The notes under the pieces are model-generated. The model was not told the DNA's origin and ran no database searches. It saw only the letters and a list, made by a program, of their open reading frames with translations. Positions 37,166 through 48,591 of a stretch of 64,000 nt of DNA are shown here, in pieces; the first letter of the stretch is position 1; each line of letters begins with the position of its first letter. The position numbers and the translations under genes are program-made. The stretch comes from Numida meleagris. Its lineage: Eukaryota; Chordata; Aves; Galliformes; Numididae. The stretch lies in assembly GCF_002078875.1 (NCBI RefSeq), contig NC_034411.1, positions 51,103,695-51,167,694 of the forward strand, written 5' to 3'.

Positions 37166-39595
37166 GTCTTTGTGTTTGTTCACAGTTGTTTATTATTGCC
37201 AAAAGTCACGTCTTTGGTTTTCTCTATAGGCATAAACTGCTGAAGTGATTCCAAATCAAGTTTGCAAAATTCAGGGTGTTACACCCTGAAAACACCCTTA
37301 AGGGGAAGCAGATTATCTTACCATTTGGTGAAAAAGTGTACGGAGCTTTGGGAATGTTTTGTCATCGCTGATGGACTGCAGCTGCAGCAAGACATAGACA
37401 TTTTCTGTTGTAGCGAAGTCATCCCTTAACAGCAATGCAGGGCTTTTACAGTATTTCTGCATAGGAATTGGTTCTTACTACCATTTCTGTATGATGTAAT
37501 GGATTAAAAAAAACTACCCTACTGTTGTGATGGCTTTTCAGTTTCTGTTCTCTTTGTATCACTAAGATGTTTAAATTGCTCAGGTGGAAGATACTGCTGT
37601 TCTTATGTCAGTATCTAAACTGTATTGCACCTACCGTGCTACCCTATGATTACCTCCCAGTGCCTTTCATACACATATGGCTCTTGTTTGGTCAACAGAC
37701 TTCAGCACGGTTGCAGATCCTTTGGTATGCGTAATGAATAATGCAATAGAAGAATAATAACACTACTATATTTAGTGCTCATTAACGTACATGCTCCCTC
37801 TAATCCTTTTAAAGATATGCTGCAAGAGCATATTTGTACTCTTGTCTGAGCATATTACAGTAGTTTTGATTTCAGTGATCCTTTGTGGCAAGAAGTAAAT
37901 TGAGCAGTACAACGTTTGTGTGCTGTGAAAGCTTCTGTTTGATTGTTCCTTCTGACTGGCTTTTCTGACACTAAGGAAATGAGGCCTACAAATGCCAGCT
38001 GTATTGCTGCTTCCTTTAGCTCTGATTTCAGGGTTCTAGCTCTTGAAAATGGGTTTCTGAAAAGCATGCATTTTGAAGTATGTTTCCAAGCATTTAATCA
38101 CTCTTTTCTGTCTGTGAAACCAGGCTCCACCATTTTTTTTTTCTCTTCAGACCTGGTAGGCTTTTTAATTTTTTTTGTAAATTGTTAACGCCTGTAATAG
38201 TACATTCACGTAGGTTGAAAGGATGACCTATCGCAGGGATGACATGATGTGTTTTCTAATGCATTTTGACTTGCTGCATCCATTAAACACACTGTGTTAA
38301 ATGAAATAGCCTAGTGCATTGAACAGGGTTGTGCATTGTGATCAATGCTTTGGTATGCTGTAGCTGATAGGAGAAGCATTTCCATTCCCTCCCCATCCCA
38401 TCAGCTGAAGTGATAGCAGTGGAGTTGACATTGTCATCGCTTCTTCAGAATTAAGATCTCAGTGAGGATAACGCGTGGTGTAAAAGCTGGCACATCTGAA
38501 TCGTCATTTAAGGCAGCCTGCAGAAATAAGGAAGGCTGTTAATTAAACGTGATTGATACCTAGAAACTGTAGACAAAGCCCTAAGGCCTAGAACTTACTG
38601 GTTTTAGGCTTATGTTTTGACTTCTCATGCAAGCATCAGAAATACATGAAGCAATCTGTGTTTTGCCTCCTCTTCCTAACAGAAGAGCTATGAAGAGAGT
38701 TTTCAATCTGTGTTTTCTGAGATGACCCCACAGTGCTTATTGTAATGATTCAGATTAACCAGTAGTATACTGTGCAACACCTGAGCATTCACGTAACCTT
38801 TTGCACAACCATAATGAGGTATTTATATTTTGTGTTGCTTAGATTCCAATGCTTCTGTCCTTTCTGGTTTTATTACATATGAAATATAGAGGAAAATTGC
38901 TAAGACTGTGTTGTAATCCTAAAGCCTGCAATTGTATTGTAAATCTGGTAACTATAGAGCTGGTGCCCTAGACCAGCGGTGCACCATCATTATAATTACC
39001 TTACTTTGTAAATGAGTAAATAAGTTTATTCAGCTGCAAGAAATGGATTAAGACAATCAGTAGGATTCGGGACACCATCCACTGTATTATGTAATATTGA
39101 TATATAGTAAAGCGGCTAGAGGAATGCGCCACAGGTGTAAGTTCTGAAGCACTTTCTTTTTGTTGAATTACAATTTCATTTTATAGATTAATGTTTTTAG
39201 CATAAATTATTTCCTCATGTTAACAGCTTTAGTTTTCATTGCTGAATGTTTTTAGGCTAATTCTCCCCCGCATATTTCCTTCATGTAAGTGAGCAGTAGA
39301 TGAATAAATACGTGAGCTCAAAATATCCTGTAAGAAAAATATTTTCTTATGTAAATGTATGTATTGCACATTAGTGAGATCACTGTTGTGCTGTTCGGAG
39401 CTTTATTATACTACACAGACTGAGAAATTTCAAAAGTGTCATGAACACATGCAGCAGAAATTTCAGCTTTCGTAAATATTCCAAGAAATTTATCTGCATG
39501 AGAAAGTGAATTCTTGATACTCATTTATAATGATAAACATTTTTTTTCGAATAAGTTGAATTATTTGTTGATTGCTTATTTTTTTCCTTTTCCAG

Positions 39596-39756
39596 CTGTC
39601 CATATTTATCAGAGAAGATTACACCTGCTATACCTGCAATTGGTGGGATACTTTTCTTTTTCGTGATGGGGACCCTGCTGCGTACTAGTTTCAGTGATCC
39701 TGGTGTCCTCCCACGTGCAACACCAGATGAAGCAGCAGATCTAGAGAGACAAATAG
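39596..39756 (+). CDS. ZDHHC14: ZDHHC14 internal exon (probably exon 2), membrane segment 2 and DPG motif
   Basis: This is an internal coding exon of palmitoyltransferase ZDHHC14, a polytopic membrane enzyme that attaches palmitate to cysteines of target proteins. After one base of a split codon it reads [17 protein letters not shown], then a hydrophobic stretch with [11 protein letters not shown] (membrane segment 2), then [20 protein letters not shown] and LERQI. The DPG motif just after membrane segment 2 is a hallmark of DHHC enzymes. [17 protein letters not shown] matches what I know of ZDHHC14; the paralogue ZDHHC9 differs here (VIPRALPDEAAFIEMEI, from memory). The acceptor is a T-rich tract ending TTTTCCAG before 39596, and the donor is ATAG|GTAACA. 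The exon is 161 bp, starts with the last base of a codon and ends with the first base of the next, which the 53121 exon completes as GAT (Asp). The upstream exon is not in the window. Identity comes from recalled family sequence, not a search. Confidence 0.95.
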
Positions 39757-42700
39757 GTAACACTGAAGGTCTGTTTTCTCCTCGCTTTCTTCCCAAGGGT
39801 TTATGTGCTATGTGAAGGCGATGTGCTGCTCTGTTCCTGGGAGAAGTTACTCCTATCTTTCCACAGTAATTGTTCTGGAGTTGCCGTGTCCAATGACACT
39901 GCAGTGATTCCTGTGGAAAGGCGGTTGATCAACTCTTCAAAAAGACAGTAAACAAAATGCTGGCCCTGAAGAGTGATAGTTATTACTGTCAATACCTTTC
40001 AGCAGGTATTGTAGAACTCTCGCTGTAGTGTGCAAGAGAATATTTAAAGTGTTTTTGACAAGAAAGTTAATGTTGCAAAGGTTATTAAGTTGTACATCTT
40101 TTAATGTAATGTACCCTCAGAGTTTAAAAGAATTTAATTAGATTATTAATTATATTGTGAAAGGATCAGATAAGTTATATTAATATACAGTGTAGCAATT
40201 TGATACAGTCTGGGGAAAGCTGTACTTCAGTAACTAATAGTATGTATTTTTTTATCTGTTTAAAGCTGGCACAATTAAAGGAGAGTGAGCTAGGCTTTAA
40301 TCATTTATCAGGAGAATTGTCAACTAAATTCTAATTGAAATTTCTACAGCTGCCATTTAACTTAATAGCTAGTACATGCTATCTAGGTAAGAAAACACAG
40401 GATAAATCTGCAGAGCTACTTCATAAACAGTATTTGCTTATTTTTGTACTAAGCAACTAAAGCTTAGTAACAGCTACTATATCTACTTCTAAATGATAGC
40501 CATTGGAAATCGTTTGTTCTGAAGTTGTTTCAGAGAGACCCTCACTCATACAATTGAAAAGATATGTAACAGGAGTATGCAAGCACAAGACGTACCTATA
40601 TGGTCCTTGATGTTTGTACAGTACAGTGTTTAGTGCCATCTGAGGTTTGTGTGCCAAATAATTTAATGCTGTAAAAGCAAAAGCTAAAGATTTTGTTGCC
40701 GACACTCCAACATCTATAATACATGAATTTGAGAGGCTTACTTCAGACAAGTTTTTGTCTGGTTCTCCACAACGCATTGGTGAAACTGAGTGAAGGACAA
40801 AGTCATTGGTTTGGATATACTGTGTTATGGAGTAGGGTTGATTTGGTGTACATATGGAGCAGAAGTTCTAGTTTAATTTCCTCAGAAAGCAGATGTGGTT
40901 GGTATGAATATGTCACTGAACCATGCTGGTAAGTGGAAATGATAAGACAATTTTTGTCAAAGCTGCAAAATGTCACATCAACATTGCATTTGTTTGCTTA
41001 AACTTAAATGTAGACATAATGTAGATATCTTGAAGCTCTGTCTTTTACTTAAGAGATCTGTTAGACAAAGGAGTATTCTTAAGGTAAAACAAAAAACCTG
41101 ATGACTTGAAATCATTAATTGAGACCTTTTTGAATCTTGAACTCAGAGGAAGGGTAACAAATTCATTTTTAATAGCTTCCATATTTTAGTGGTCGTTTGA
41201 ATCTCATGGTTTCATTGTTTAAAAAAAATATATCCTGAAGGCTCAGTTTCAGAAAACTGCTGTTGGTGGAAGAAGAATGATGATATTTTCTGGAAAGGCA
41301 CACGTTGTCTTTGTTGTGGATTATTTTAAGAAGGAGGATTTCAAAATATAGTGATGAGTTTATTGGTTGTCACTACAGCATGATCATTTTATTTCACCAG
41401 GTTTGAAGTGTTCCGAGCACAACTGTTCCAGTATGCTAAGTCATAGAATATAAAGGTGTCTGCATAAACAGCATTTAGTATGCTTCAGTGAAGCGAAGTT
41501 AATGCATTTGCAACATACTACGTGCAGCAGCTATTTTTACTTGTTCCATGTATCCTTTGCGTAGATTTGAGACTTTTGGAGCTGTGTAATCATGTAGCAG
41601 CTCTGTTTATTGAACTTCAAGGAGGAATTTTTTTTAACATGCATTTGTGAAGTCTGGTGTGTGTAGTTCACCAATTTTTATGGATCTGAAATAGCTTTGA
41701 GAGCCAACAGAGCATTCTATTGGTAGTCACATTTCTATAAGAAAACCTGTATTGCTTTTTTTTCTTCACTTGGACTGATTGTGCAGAGTCTGGAGCCATC
41801 TGACATGGCCATGAGGGAAGAAGGTTACATTTGGTCAGTCATGACTTAGCTTTGGGCAAGGACCATACTGTGCATAAGGTGCACAGAAGTACACTGTTAG
41901 ATTCTAGATGACCCAGATAGCTCAATCCCAATGGATGAATTGGGATATGGCACTTAGCATTATTTAAAAAAAAACCTGCTCAACCTGGTCTTTATGTGCA
42001 TAAAGAAGTAAAATCAGAAATGGAGGAACATTGTGAAACTGTATTGTCACTGTGGTGGAATGTGTTTGTACTAAGAAACTAGAGTTGTGTTCAAATGCGA
42101 TGATTCCAGTCCTCTTCTATGTAATAGAAGAATTCCTAATATTCACAGAACCCAGATACGTGGAAAATGGATGATAAAGTTCCGATTTATGTTGGGGAAA
42201 GTTAACAAATTTCTTAAGACGACTGATTTGATAGCTTATTTTTTCAGCTTTTGGCAGTGCTATCACTGCAAACATTTTTCAGAATCAAATACTGGCTACG
42301 TAACGTGCTGCACAGAAGTATGTGTAAGTTGCTACAATAGATAATGGCATTACATTTAGAGATGGGAAGGAAACAGTTGGGAGCGGTGAAAAAAACATCT
42401 CAGAGCAATTTGTGAACACGTGGGGAAAAATGATTATTTCCTTCTCTATTCTGCTTTCCACCACCAGATTTTTTTCAATAAAGTTATTATGTGTAGGAAT
42501 CTTTGGAAAGAAGATGGAATTCGGACAGATAGGTTGTTTTCTCTTTATATAATGGAACTATAGCAATTTTTTGGATGCAGCATTTGAAAAACAACAATGG
42601 CATTTTAAAATTGCATTTCCTGTGTAACTTCTATAATTTCTGCGACCATTCTATAGTGTTGTGTGGTTTAAAATGTTTATTTTAGTCATGCAGTATTTGG

Positions 42701-44831
42701 AGAGCAGAGGGCGTTCTTCAGTATTCAGTAAAAAAATGATGATTGGCGGGTAAATATTTTTATTAGATACCTGAAATTACAAGAATATCTTTCTAATTGA
42801 ATAACTTTCCTTAAGAAGGAACATGTTCCCCTGAAGAACGTAGATTCCTGTTAAACCTCTCTAAGTCTGCCACAACAACTTCTCCTGATTGTTTCACTCT
42901 GGCAATTCCAGAAGTCCTATTTTTTTCTCATTGCGATGAAGTGCGAGTAGCCTTTGTTTGCCAGTCGTCATCCTGATCTCTGCTTTCCTGATGATGAGCA
43001 ATAGGATTTAAGCTGTTTCCAAAGGATCAGAGTAAATGTTCATCATACCTGATATATCTATCATAAAGGAAACAGCGCTGCTTTCTAATTTAAAAAAAAT
43101 GATGAATGATAATTTCAAAATTAAAAAAAATAAAAGTTGTGTATTACAGTTAAATTCCACCTTTATTAAATTTGTCATTTAAAGGTAATTTAAAAATGAA
43201 ATCTTAGTGATTTTTAGGTGTTGATTTAGAAACGAATTTAGTCTTCATCTGTTTCTTCTGCATAACACATGTGCGTGCGTGCTTACACGCGTGTGTTGGT
43301 TGTATGCATTTAAGTTGCCCTTTTACCTTTTCAGAAAGGCAACAGTGGGTGAGTCGCTGCAGCGTCTCATCAGAAAAGATTCTCAGAAGGTAGTACTGTG
43401 CAGCAGTGTTCTTCTGCAGCACTGTGGGAGGACGTTGAGTAGAAGCCTGCACTTGCAAAAGCATGTTTTAGAACTAGGAGAAGGGAAGATAGTTGTCTGA
43501 GCCCATTGATCAACTATCTTTCTTTCATTTGTTATATTAACAAATCTAGAATAATTTGCAAGAGTCTGTGTGTATACAGCAAAATGGAAAATTATTACTG
43601 TATTGACTCTGAGGTAGTAAATGTTGTTAAAGGGAGGCACAACCTTGTATTTTCATTGTGTTGAAATGCTATTCATTTCCCAAACTAATGAAGGGAATAA
43701 AGCTTCAGAGAGAAATTGCAATTTTATTAATTTTCTTTCCATAATCCCTTGATTAAGTGAATGATAAAGTGTTGTGGGTAGAGTATCTGAAGGCTCTTTA
43801 AAATGTAGGTATTTGTGGAGAACATTTCTTTAAATTTATTTCTTGGCTAAAGATAGGACCTCATGGTTGGTTAGATGCAATCTGCAATCACCTCATGGCA
43901 CTTGTTACTGCTGGTCTTCAGTGTTTTTTTTTTTCTTCGACAAAAAGTACTGAGAGTAATTTAGACCTACTATAATGTGAGATCCTTGTAAGGAACTATA
44001 TGTGGTGAAAAATATATTAGATGAGGGAAACCATCTTAATTCTGGTTAAAGTAAGAATAACCTTATAGTTGCTTCCCCTACTGAAAAAAAAGTGTGCTGT
44101 GTAAAAGCAAGCAGTCCTTAGTTTAGAAGAGCAAGTCAGGTCTGATCCTTTGAAATTGGACCACCCACACTGATGGTTGACTGTTTAACTATAGAAAAAT
44201 GATACCTGTAATTTCTTAAGCTGTTTCAAAAGTAATAAAATATTCCCGAAGAATGGGAGACTTTCACACCTGTATTAGAAAGTAACAGAGGAGGGTAAGA
44301 AAAGCTGGAAAGAATAGTACTATTTAGGTGCTGTCCTGTGTTACCTGCCATCTCTGTAGGAGCTTTTTCATTTGTCATTCTTTGAATTTCTTGAGACCCT
44401 TAAGGAAAATGAAATTAAAATCCATTAATGAAGGTGCTGCTGGAATTTACTAGCTGATTATCTGTCAGAAATACTAATGGCGGTGCAGTTGAGGGGAAAA
44501 AAATTGGAGAACAAAAACTTGTATAGTCTATTCTTTTTATGTAAAGCAGCTCAGCTTTTTAATGGGAAGGCACCTTTTCAGTAATTGCACATAAAGATAA
44601 TGATGGTGGTCTGCAAAAAGAGATTGCAAGCCAAGTGTAGCTATTAGGATTTAGCTATCTTGCTGTGACAGGTATTTTTCAGGACTATATACATCTACTT
44701 TGTAAAATGCATAAGCACTCTGTAGACTGTTTTAAATATGCTTTTGTTAAAGGATTTCCCCAATTTAATCACAGAAAATGAATACTTCAGGGTTTATATC
44801 CAGTATCCATATATGCAATTCTTATTTATAT

Positions 44832-45401
44832 CTATGATTTTTGAATTGGCTTTGGTGTAATAGTCACTTTAGAGATGTTATGATGTGCAGTATAATTCTC
44901 TATTCTTACAGAATGGCAGAAATACAAACAGGCTATGAATATTATCTGGATGTTTTCTTGTCCCCATTTAAAGGATGAAGTATTTTGAATGCTTGCTAGT
45001 TGGCACCAAAAAAAATGGCTTAGATGCATTATTTTCATAATCCTGCTCTTATAAGCTTCAGAGAGCTTATAAAGATGCAAAAAGAATCCAGAAGGAGAAG
45101 ATAAATGTTCCATGAATAATAAAAACCTAGACAGATAAGGCAGAAGGCAGCACTCTAACAGTGCACTTCTTGTTATGGTGGCCTTGACACAGAAACAAGT
45201 CACAACAGGTTGTTCCAAGAAGTTCTTTTGCTTGTTGGTGTCCCTCTGCTCCAGATGTGGGAAAGTGGTGATCACGTCCAGGATTTTCTTTTCAGATACT
45301 GTGTAAACAAGACCTTGGGTTTTCTGTCCCACAGACAAATAAAACAGCCAGTGGCTTCTGCTCCAGGCATTCATCAAACTCAGAATCCTGGAGTTCTCCA
45401 T
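44832..45401 (-). other. 189-codon open frame, unidentified
   Basis: The longest open frame in the window outside recognised elements and exons. It reads from MENSRILSLMNAWSRSHW to TITPKPIQKS. I recognise no domain, and the C-terminal third looks like AT-rich intron. A parallel minus-strand frame in the 5' third also looks protein-like (GELQDSEFDECLEQKPLAV, about 45403-45347), which raises the chance of a frame-shifted processed pseudogene. Equally it may be a chance frame: one of this size is not very unlikely in 64 kb on six frames. No promoter or splice evidence supports a gene. Confidence 0.2.
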
Positions 45402-45587
45402 TGCTTCAGGATTTGATTTAAATTTGTATCCTTACTATAGTGCTTCTAGCTATGAATAGCTTTTGTTTCCTTTGGGCTTTATTCACGTATTTTTACTGGT
45501 TTCTGCTTATGTAGTTCCCCCAGGCGTAGGACTGGAATTGTTTCCCAGATGATTATTAAGGTTTAATTTATTACTTACTTTTATTCA

Positions 45588-46008
45588 GGAGGGCAGTGAG
45601 GGAAAGAGCATTCTTAGCATTTGTCAGGATGAAAGATCTGGTGCTGTTCAGGCTGAAGAAGAGAAGGCTGCGAGGTGACCTGAGAGCAGCCTTTCAGTAT
45701 CTAAAGGGGAGCTACAGGAAAGAAGAGGACAGACATTTTAGCACTTCAGGGTCTGTGGTGACAGAACAAGGGGAAATGGTTTCAAGCTTATAGAGGGGGT
45801 ATTTGGCTTAGATGTAAGGGCAAAGTCTTTTACAGTGGAACAGGTTGCCCAGAGATGTGGTGGATGCCCCGTCCCTGGAGACTTTCAAGGCGAGGCTGGA
45901 TAAGACCTCGGGGAACCTGATCTAGCTGTGGTGTCCCTGTTCATTGCAGGGGAGCTGGGCTAGATGACCTTTAAAGGTCCCTGCTAACTCTAAAGATTCT
46001 GTGATTCT
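45588..46008 (+). mobile_element. CR1 LINE 3' end, sense
   Basis: Begins in the region encoding [20 protein letters not shown] and proceeds to CAGGTTGCCCAGAGATGTGG, GGCTAGATGACCTTTAAAGG and a decayed tail AGATTCTGTGATTC. It is diverged, with small deletions around 45790-45835. Confidence 0.9.
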
Positions 46009-46254
46009 TCTGGTCTAGACGGCTGGCACCTACCCATCTTGTTTCCTGTGTTGCTGACAGCTTTGTTTCAGAAATTCACTATAAAAATGTTGATTTCTGT
46101 TATTCAATGAAAAAGGCTTCTGTGTGAACTTAATATGGATGCAAAACTACAGTAAAGTGTATTAGCTGCCTACAGTAACAACAGTACTTTTAAAGTTTAA
46201 AAACTGTTAGCATAATTTTAAGAAGCACTCTAACATACTTGGACACAACATCCA

Positions 46255-46810
46255 ACATTGAGATGGGCTGTTGTTTCTAAGGGTAACCAGGAGCAACTTT
46301 ACATGGTCAGATCAGTAGTCCATCTAGCCTGATGTCTAATCCATGGTAGTGACAAGCAGTGGATGTGTACAGAAAGAATACAAGAGTCCTGCTGTACCCT
46401 TGTTGCTTCCTCTAACCTACAGCTTAATGGCTTCTAAGGTTAAAGATTATACATATATTTTTATAAGGTTTTTTAATGTCTTATTTTTACTGAAGCTGAT
46501 GAAAATTTGAACAATGCTGTATGTTTTGAGTTTGCAAGTTAGACAAAAAGAACTGCTCCTTCCTTTTAAGTGCTGCCTAATTATTTAATTTAACTCAGTT
46601 CTTTTCCTGACATGGAACAGTTGTTCCTATACCTTTTCTTTCTTTTAATTTTACATTTTCTACCAGTCATCTCTCCTCAAGCCTGATAATGCCTGATTTG
46701 TGTAACCTTCTTTGGAATGGAACCTGTCCATATGTTTGATCATCTTTTCCAACTTTACTCTGTTTTTGTTCAATTTCTTCTATTTCCTATTAAGAGGTAG
46801 ACAGATGGAT
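46255..46810 (-). mobile_element. Old CR1-like LINE relic, antisense
   Basis: Two blocks appear in the order seen in ancient antisense CR1 copies of reptiles. The first is ATGGTCAGATCAGTAGTCCA then TCTAGCCTGATGTCTAATCC at 46297-46342. The second, at about 46665-46790, has CCAGTCATCTCTCCTCAAGC, then AACCTGTCCATATGTTTGATC-like text, then ATCATCTTTTCCAACTTTAC. Divergence is high and gaps are large, so boundaries are approximate. The match rests on remembered consensus order, not alignment. Confidence 0.55.
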
Positions 46811-47321
46811 TCTGTAAGTTTTCACTATAAAAAAGCATTGTGCATTAGAGTAGCACCAACACGTCATGTTTCCTTTTCTTGCTTTTAACCACGTTTGAGT
46901 ATTGAGCTGCTTTTCCATTGTAGTGGCCTCCGTAGTTCCAAGGTAGTCATGGAATCTTTCAAAAAATGTTTTGCAGGCTATTTATAGTAAAATAACCAGG
47001 CTTATTTAGTCCTGTATCGATGACATTGCGTTGTCAACACTGAATTTCACTAGTCTTTATCACTTGGAATTTTGAAACCTCTTTGCAGTTACAATTTTTG
47101 TCTCTTGTAGCTCATTTAGTGTGGAGCAGTCTTCAAAAACTGGAAAATGTTTATAGGACAATATACTTCTAAATATGAAGGTGGAAAAGAATAACCAAAC
47201 TCAGCAGAATGAGTTTTACAGATGCGCAATCATTTATGCATTTGATACATGTGAGATTTAAAAATTCTTCTGTAATAATTATCTTTATTTGTGTTGAATG
47301 GGTGAGGTAAATAATAATAAT

Positions 47322-47353
47322 AAAAAAAAAAAAAAAAAAAAAACAAAAAAAAA
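47322..47353 (+). repeat. Poly(A)-rich tract after an (AAT)n run
   Basis: Twenty-two A residues, a C and nine more A residues, preceded by ATAATAATAATA at 47310-47321. This is a simple repeat with no recognised source element. Confidence 0.85.
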
Positions 47354-47675
47354 CAAACAGGGCCTTCCAGCCTTAAAATGGCCCTTCTATAACATGTAAA
47401 TGTTTTGGATTTTTCTTCAGAGTAACCGTCTTTAACTTATGTGTATTCTCACAGTTTATTCCGTACAAGTAATTCACAGTTTCTGCTCACTTTGTTTCTT
47501 GCCCCTTCAGAAACCCCAGGCTCAGTATGTTGGCTATATCAGCATAATATCTGAGAGTTGTTTGTCTTGGCTGTTTAGTATTTGTTGATGCTTAAGACTA
47601 CATTACAGACTTTTTCACAGCTCTGCTTTTGTCTTTTGTTTGTTTTGAAATGTACAGTCTGATCTGAGCGTATAA

Positions 47676-47984
47676 ACAGGAGGGGGATCGATTGTTTGTG
47701 AGGGTGGATAGCGATAGGACAAGGGGGAATGGTTTTAAGCTGAGACAGGGGAGATTTAGGTTAGATATTAGGAGGAAGTTTTTCACGCAGAGGGTGGTGA
47801 CGCACTGGAACAGGTTGCCCAGGGAGGTTGTGGATGCCCCGTCCCTGGAGGCATTCAAGGCCAGACTGGATGTGGCTCTGGGCGGCCTGGTCTAGTGGTT
47901 GGCGACCCTGCACTTGGCAGGGGGGTTGAGACTCGATGATCTTTGAGGTCCTTTTCAACCCAAGCCATTCTATGATTCTATGAT
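47676..47984 (+). mobile_element. CR1 LINE 3' end, sense
   Basis: An open CR1 C-terminal frame reads [20 protein letters not shown], then [19 protein letters not shown] and [13 protein letters not shown], stopping at 47895. The 3' region ends CAAGCCATTCTATGATTCTATG. It is well preserved and differs from 27397-27954 in the 3' region (GGCAGGGGGGTTGAGACTCG), so it is another subfamily. Confidence 0.94.
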
Positions 47985-48551
47985 TTCTTTAGAGTCTATG
48001 ACATTAAATCTCTCGCCATCACTACATAGGTGTTTCATGGAATTGCTTAATGGTTTTAAGAAATACTGTTCACATAGGCATCTTGGGTATGCTTTCCTTT
48101 CCAAAGGTGGGATACCAGCTTGATAGTCATACGTGCTATTGCATGCTTTAAACAATATTCTTAAAATCTAGTAAAACTGTGTTGTTGTGTGCCAGCTAAG
48201 TCTTTCAGAAAGCTCTTCCGCTGTATACTTCTTTCCTTCAGTGAAATCACTGAAGATTACATCAGTTTCTGGAAGTGAGGATACATTTCACCCAAAATCC
48301 TCAACTTAAGGATGGTGATGCAGTTCTACTCTTAAGAAAATAATGTGCAACATTTTCCAAAGTCAAGGCAATAACTCTTTTATCTGAAGTATGAGCAATA
48401 CTTGGTCAGTATTTCTTGTCAGCTATCAGATAAAGAGTTATGTGTGGAATGCAGTTAGCAACTGCTACTGGTTGTCCAAGCCTGGTTCCCAGTATTGTTT
48501 GTCCCATGAAATTACTGTCTGGAAACAGAAATGTTACTTAAGTTCTTATCA

Positions 48552-48554
<3 letters not shown>

Positions 48555-48589
<35 letters not shown>
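48555..48589 (+). repeat. Poly(A) tract of 35
   Basis: A pure run of 35 A residues followed by GACC and seven T residues. No AATAAA or gene-like sequence is visible just upstream, so a processed retrocopy is not supported. Confidence 0.9.

Positions 48590-48591
<2 letters not shown>

Larger units (their letters stand above)
1..39595 (+). other. ZDHHC14: ZDHHC14 upstream intron (partial, probably intron 1)
   Basis: This is non-coding sequence upstream of the first exon, at least 39.6 kb long and open at the left edge. A very long first intron is usual for vertebrate ZDHHC14. It ends in a pyrimidine tract and CAG at 39595. Recognisable content is listed separately: CR1 pieces, a solo LTR, short repeats and a hairpin. 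The stretches 1-4699, 4746-6861, 7076-8109, 9055-12362, 12887-14915, 16213-18989, 19261-22813, 22838-27396, 27955-31848, 32011-32883, 33261-35117, 35693-36174 and 37166-39595 show no gene I can support. They are AT-rich with short chance frames below about 140 codons. A slightly GC-richer patch at about 10690-10880 is unassigned. Confidence 0.85.
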
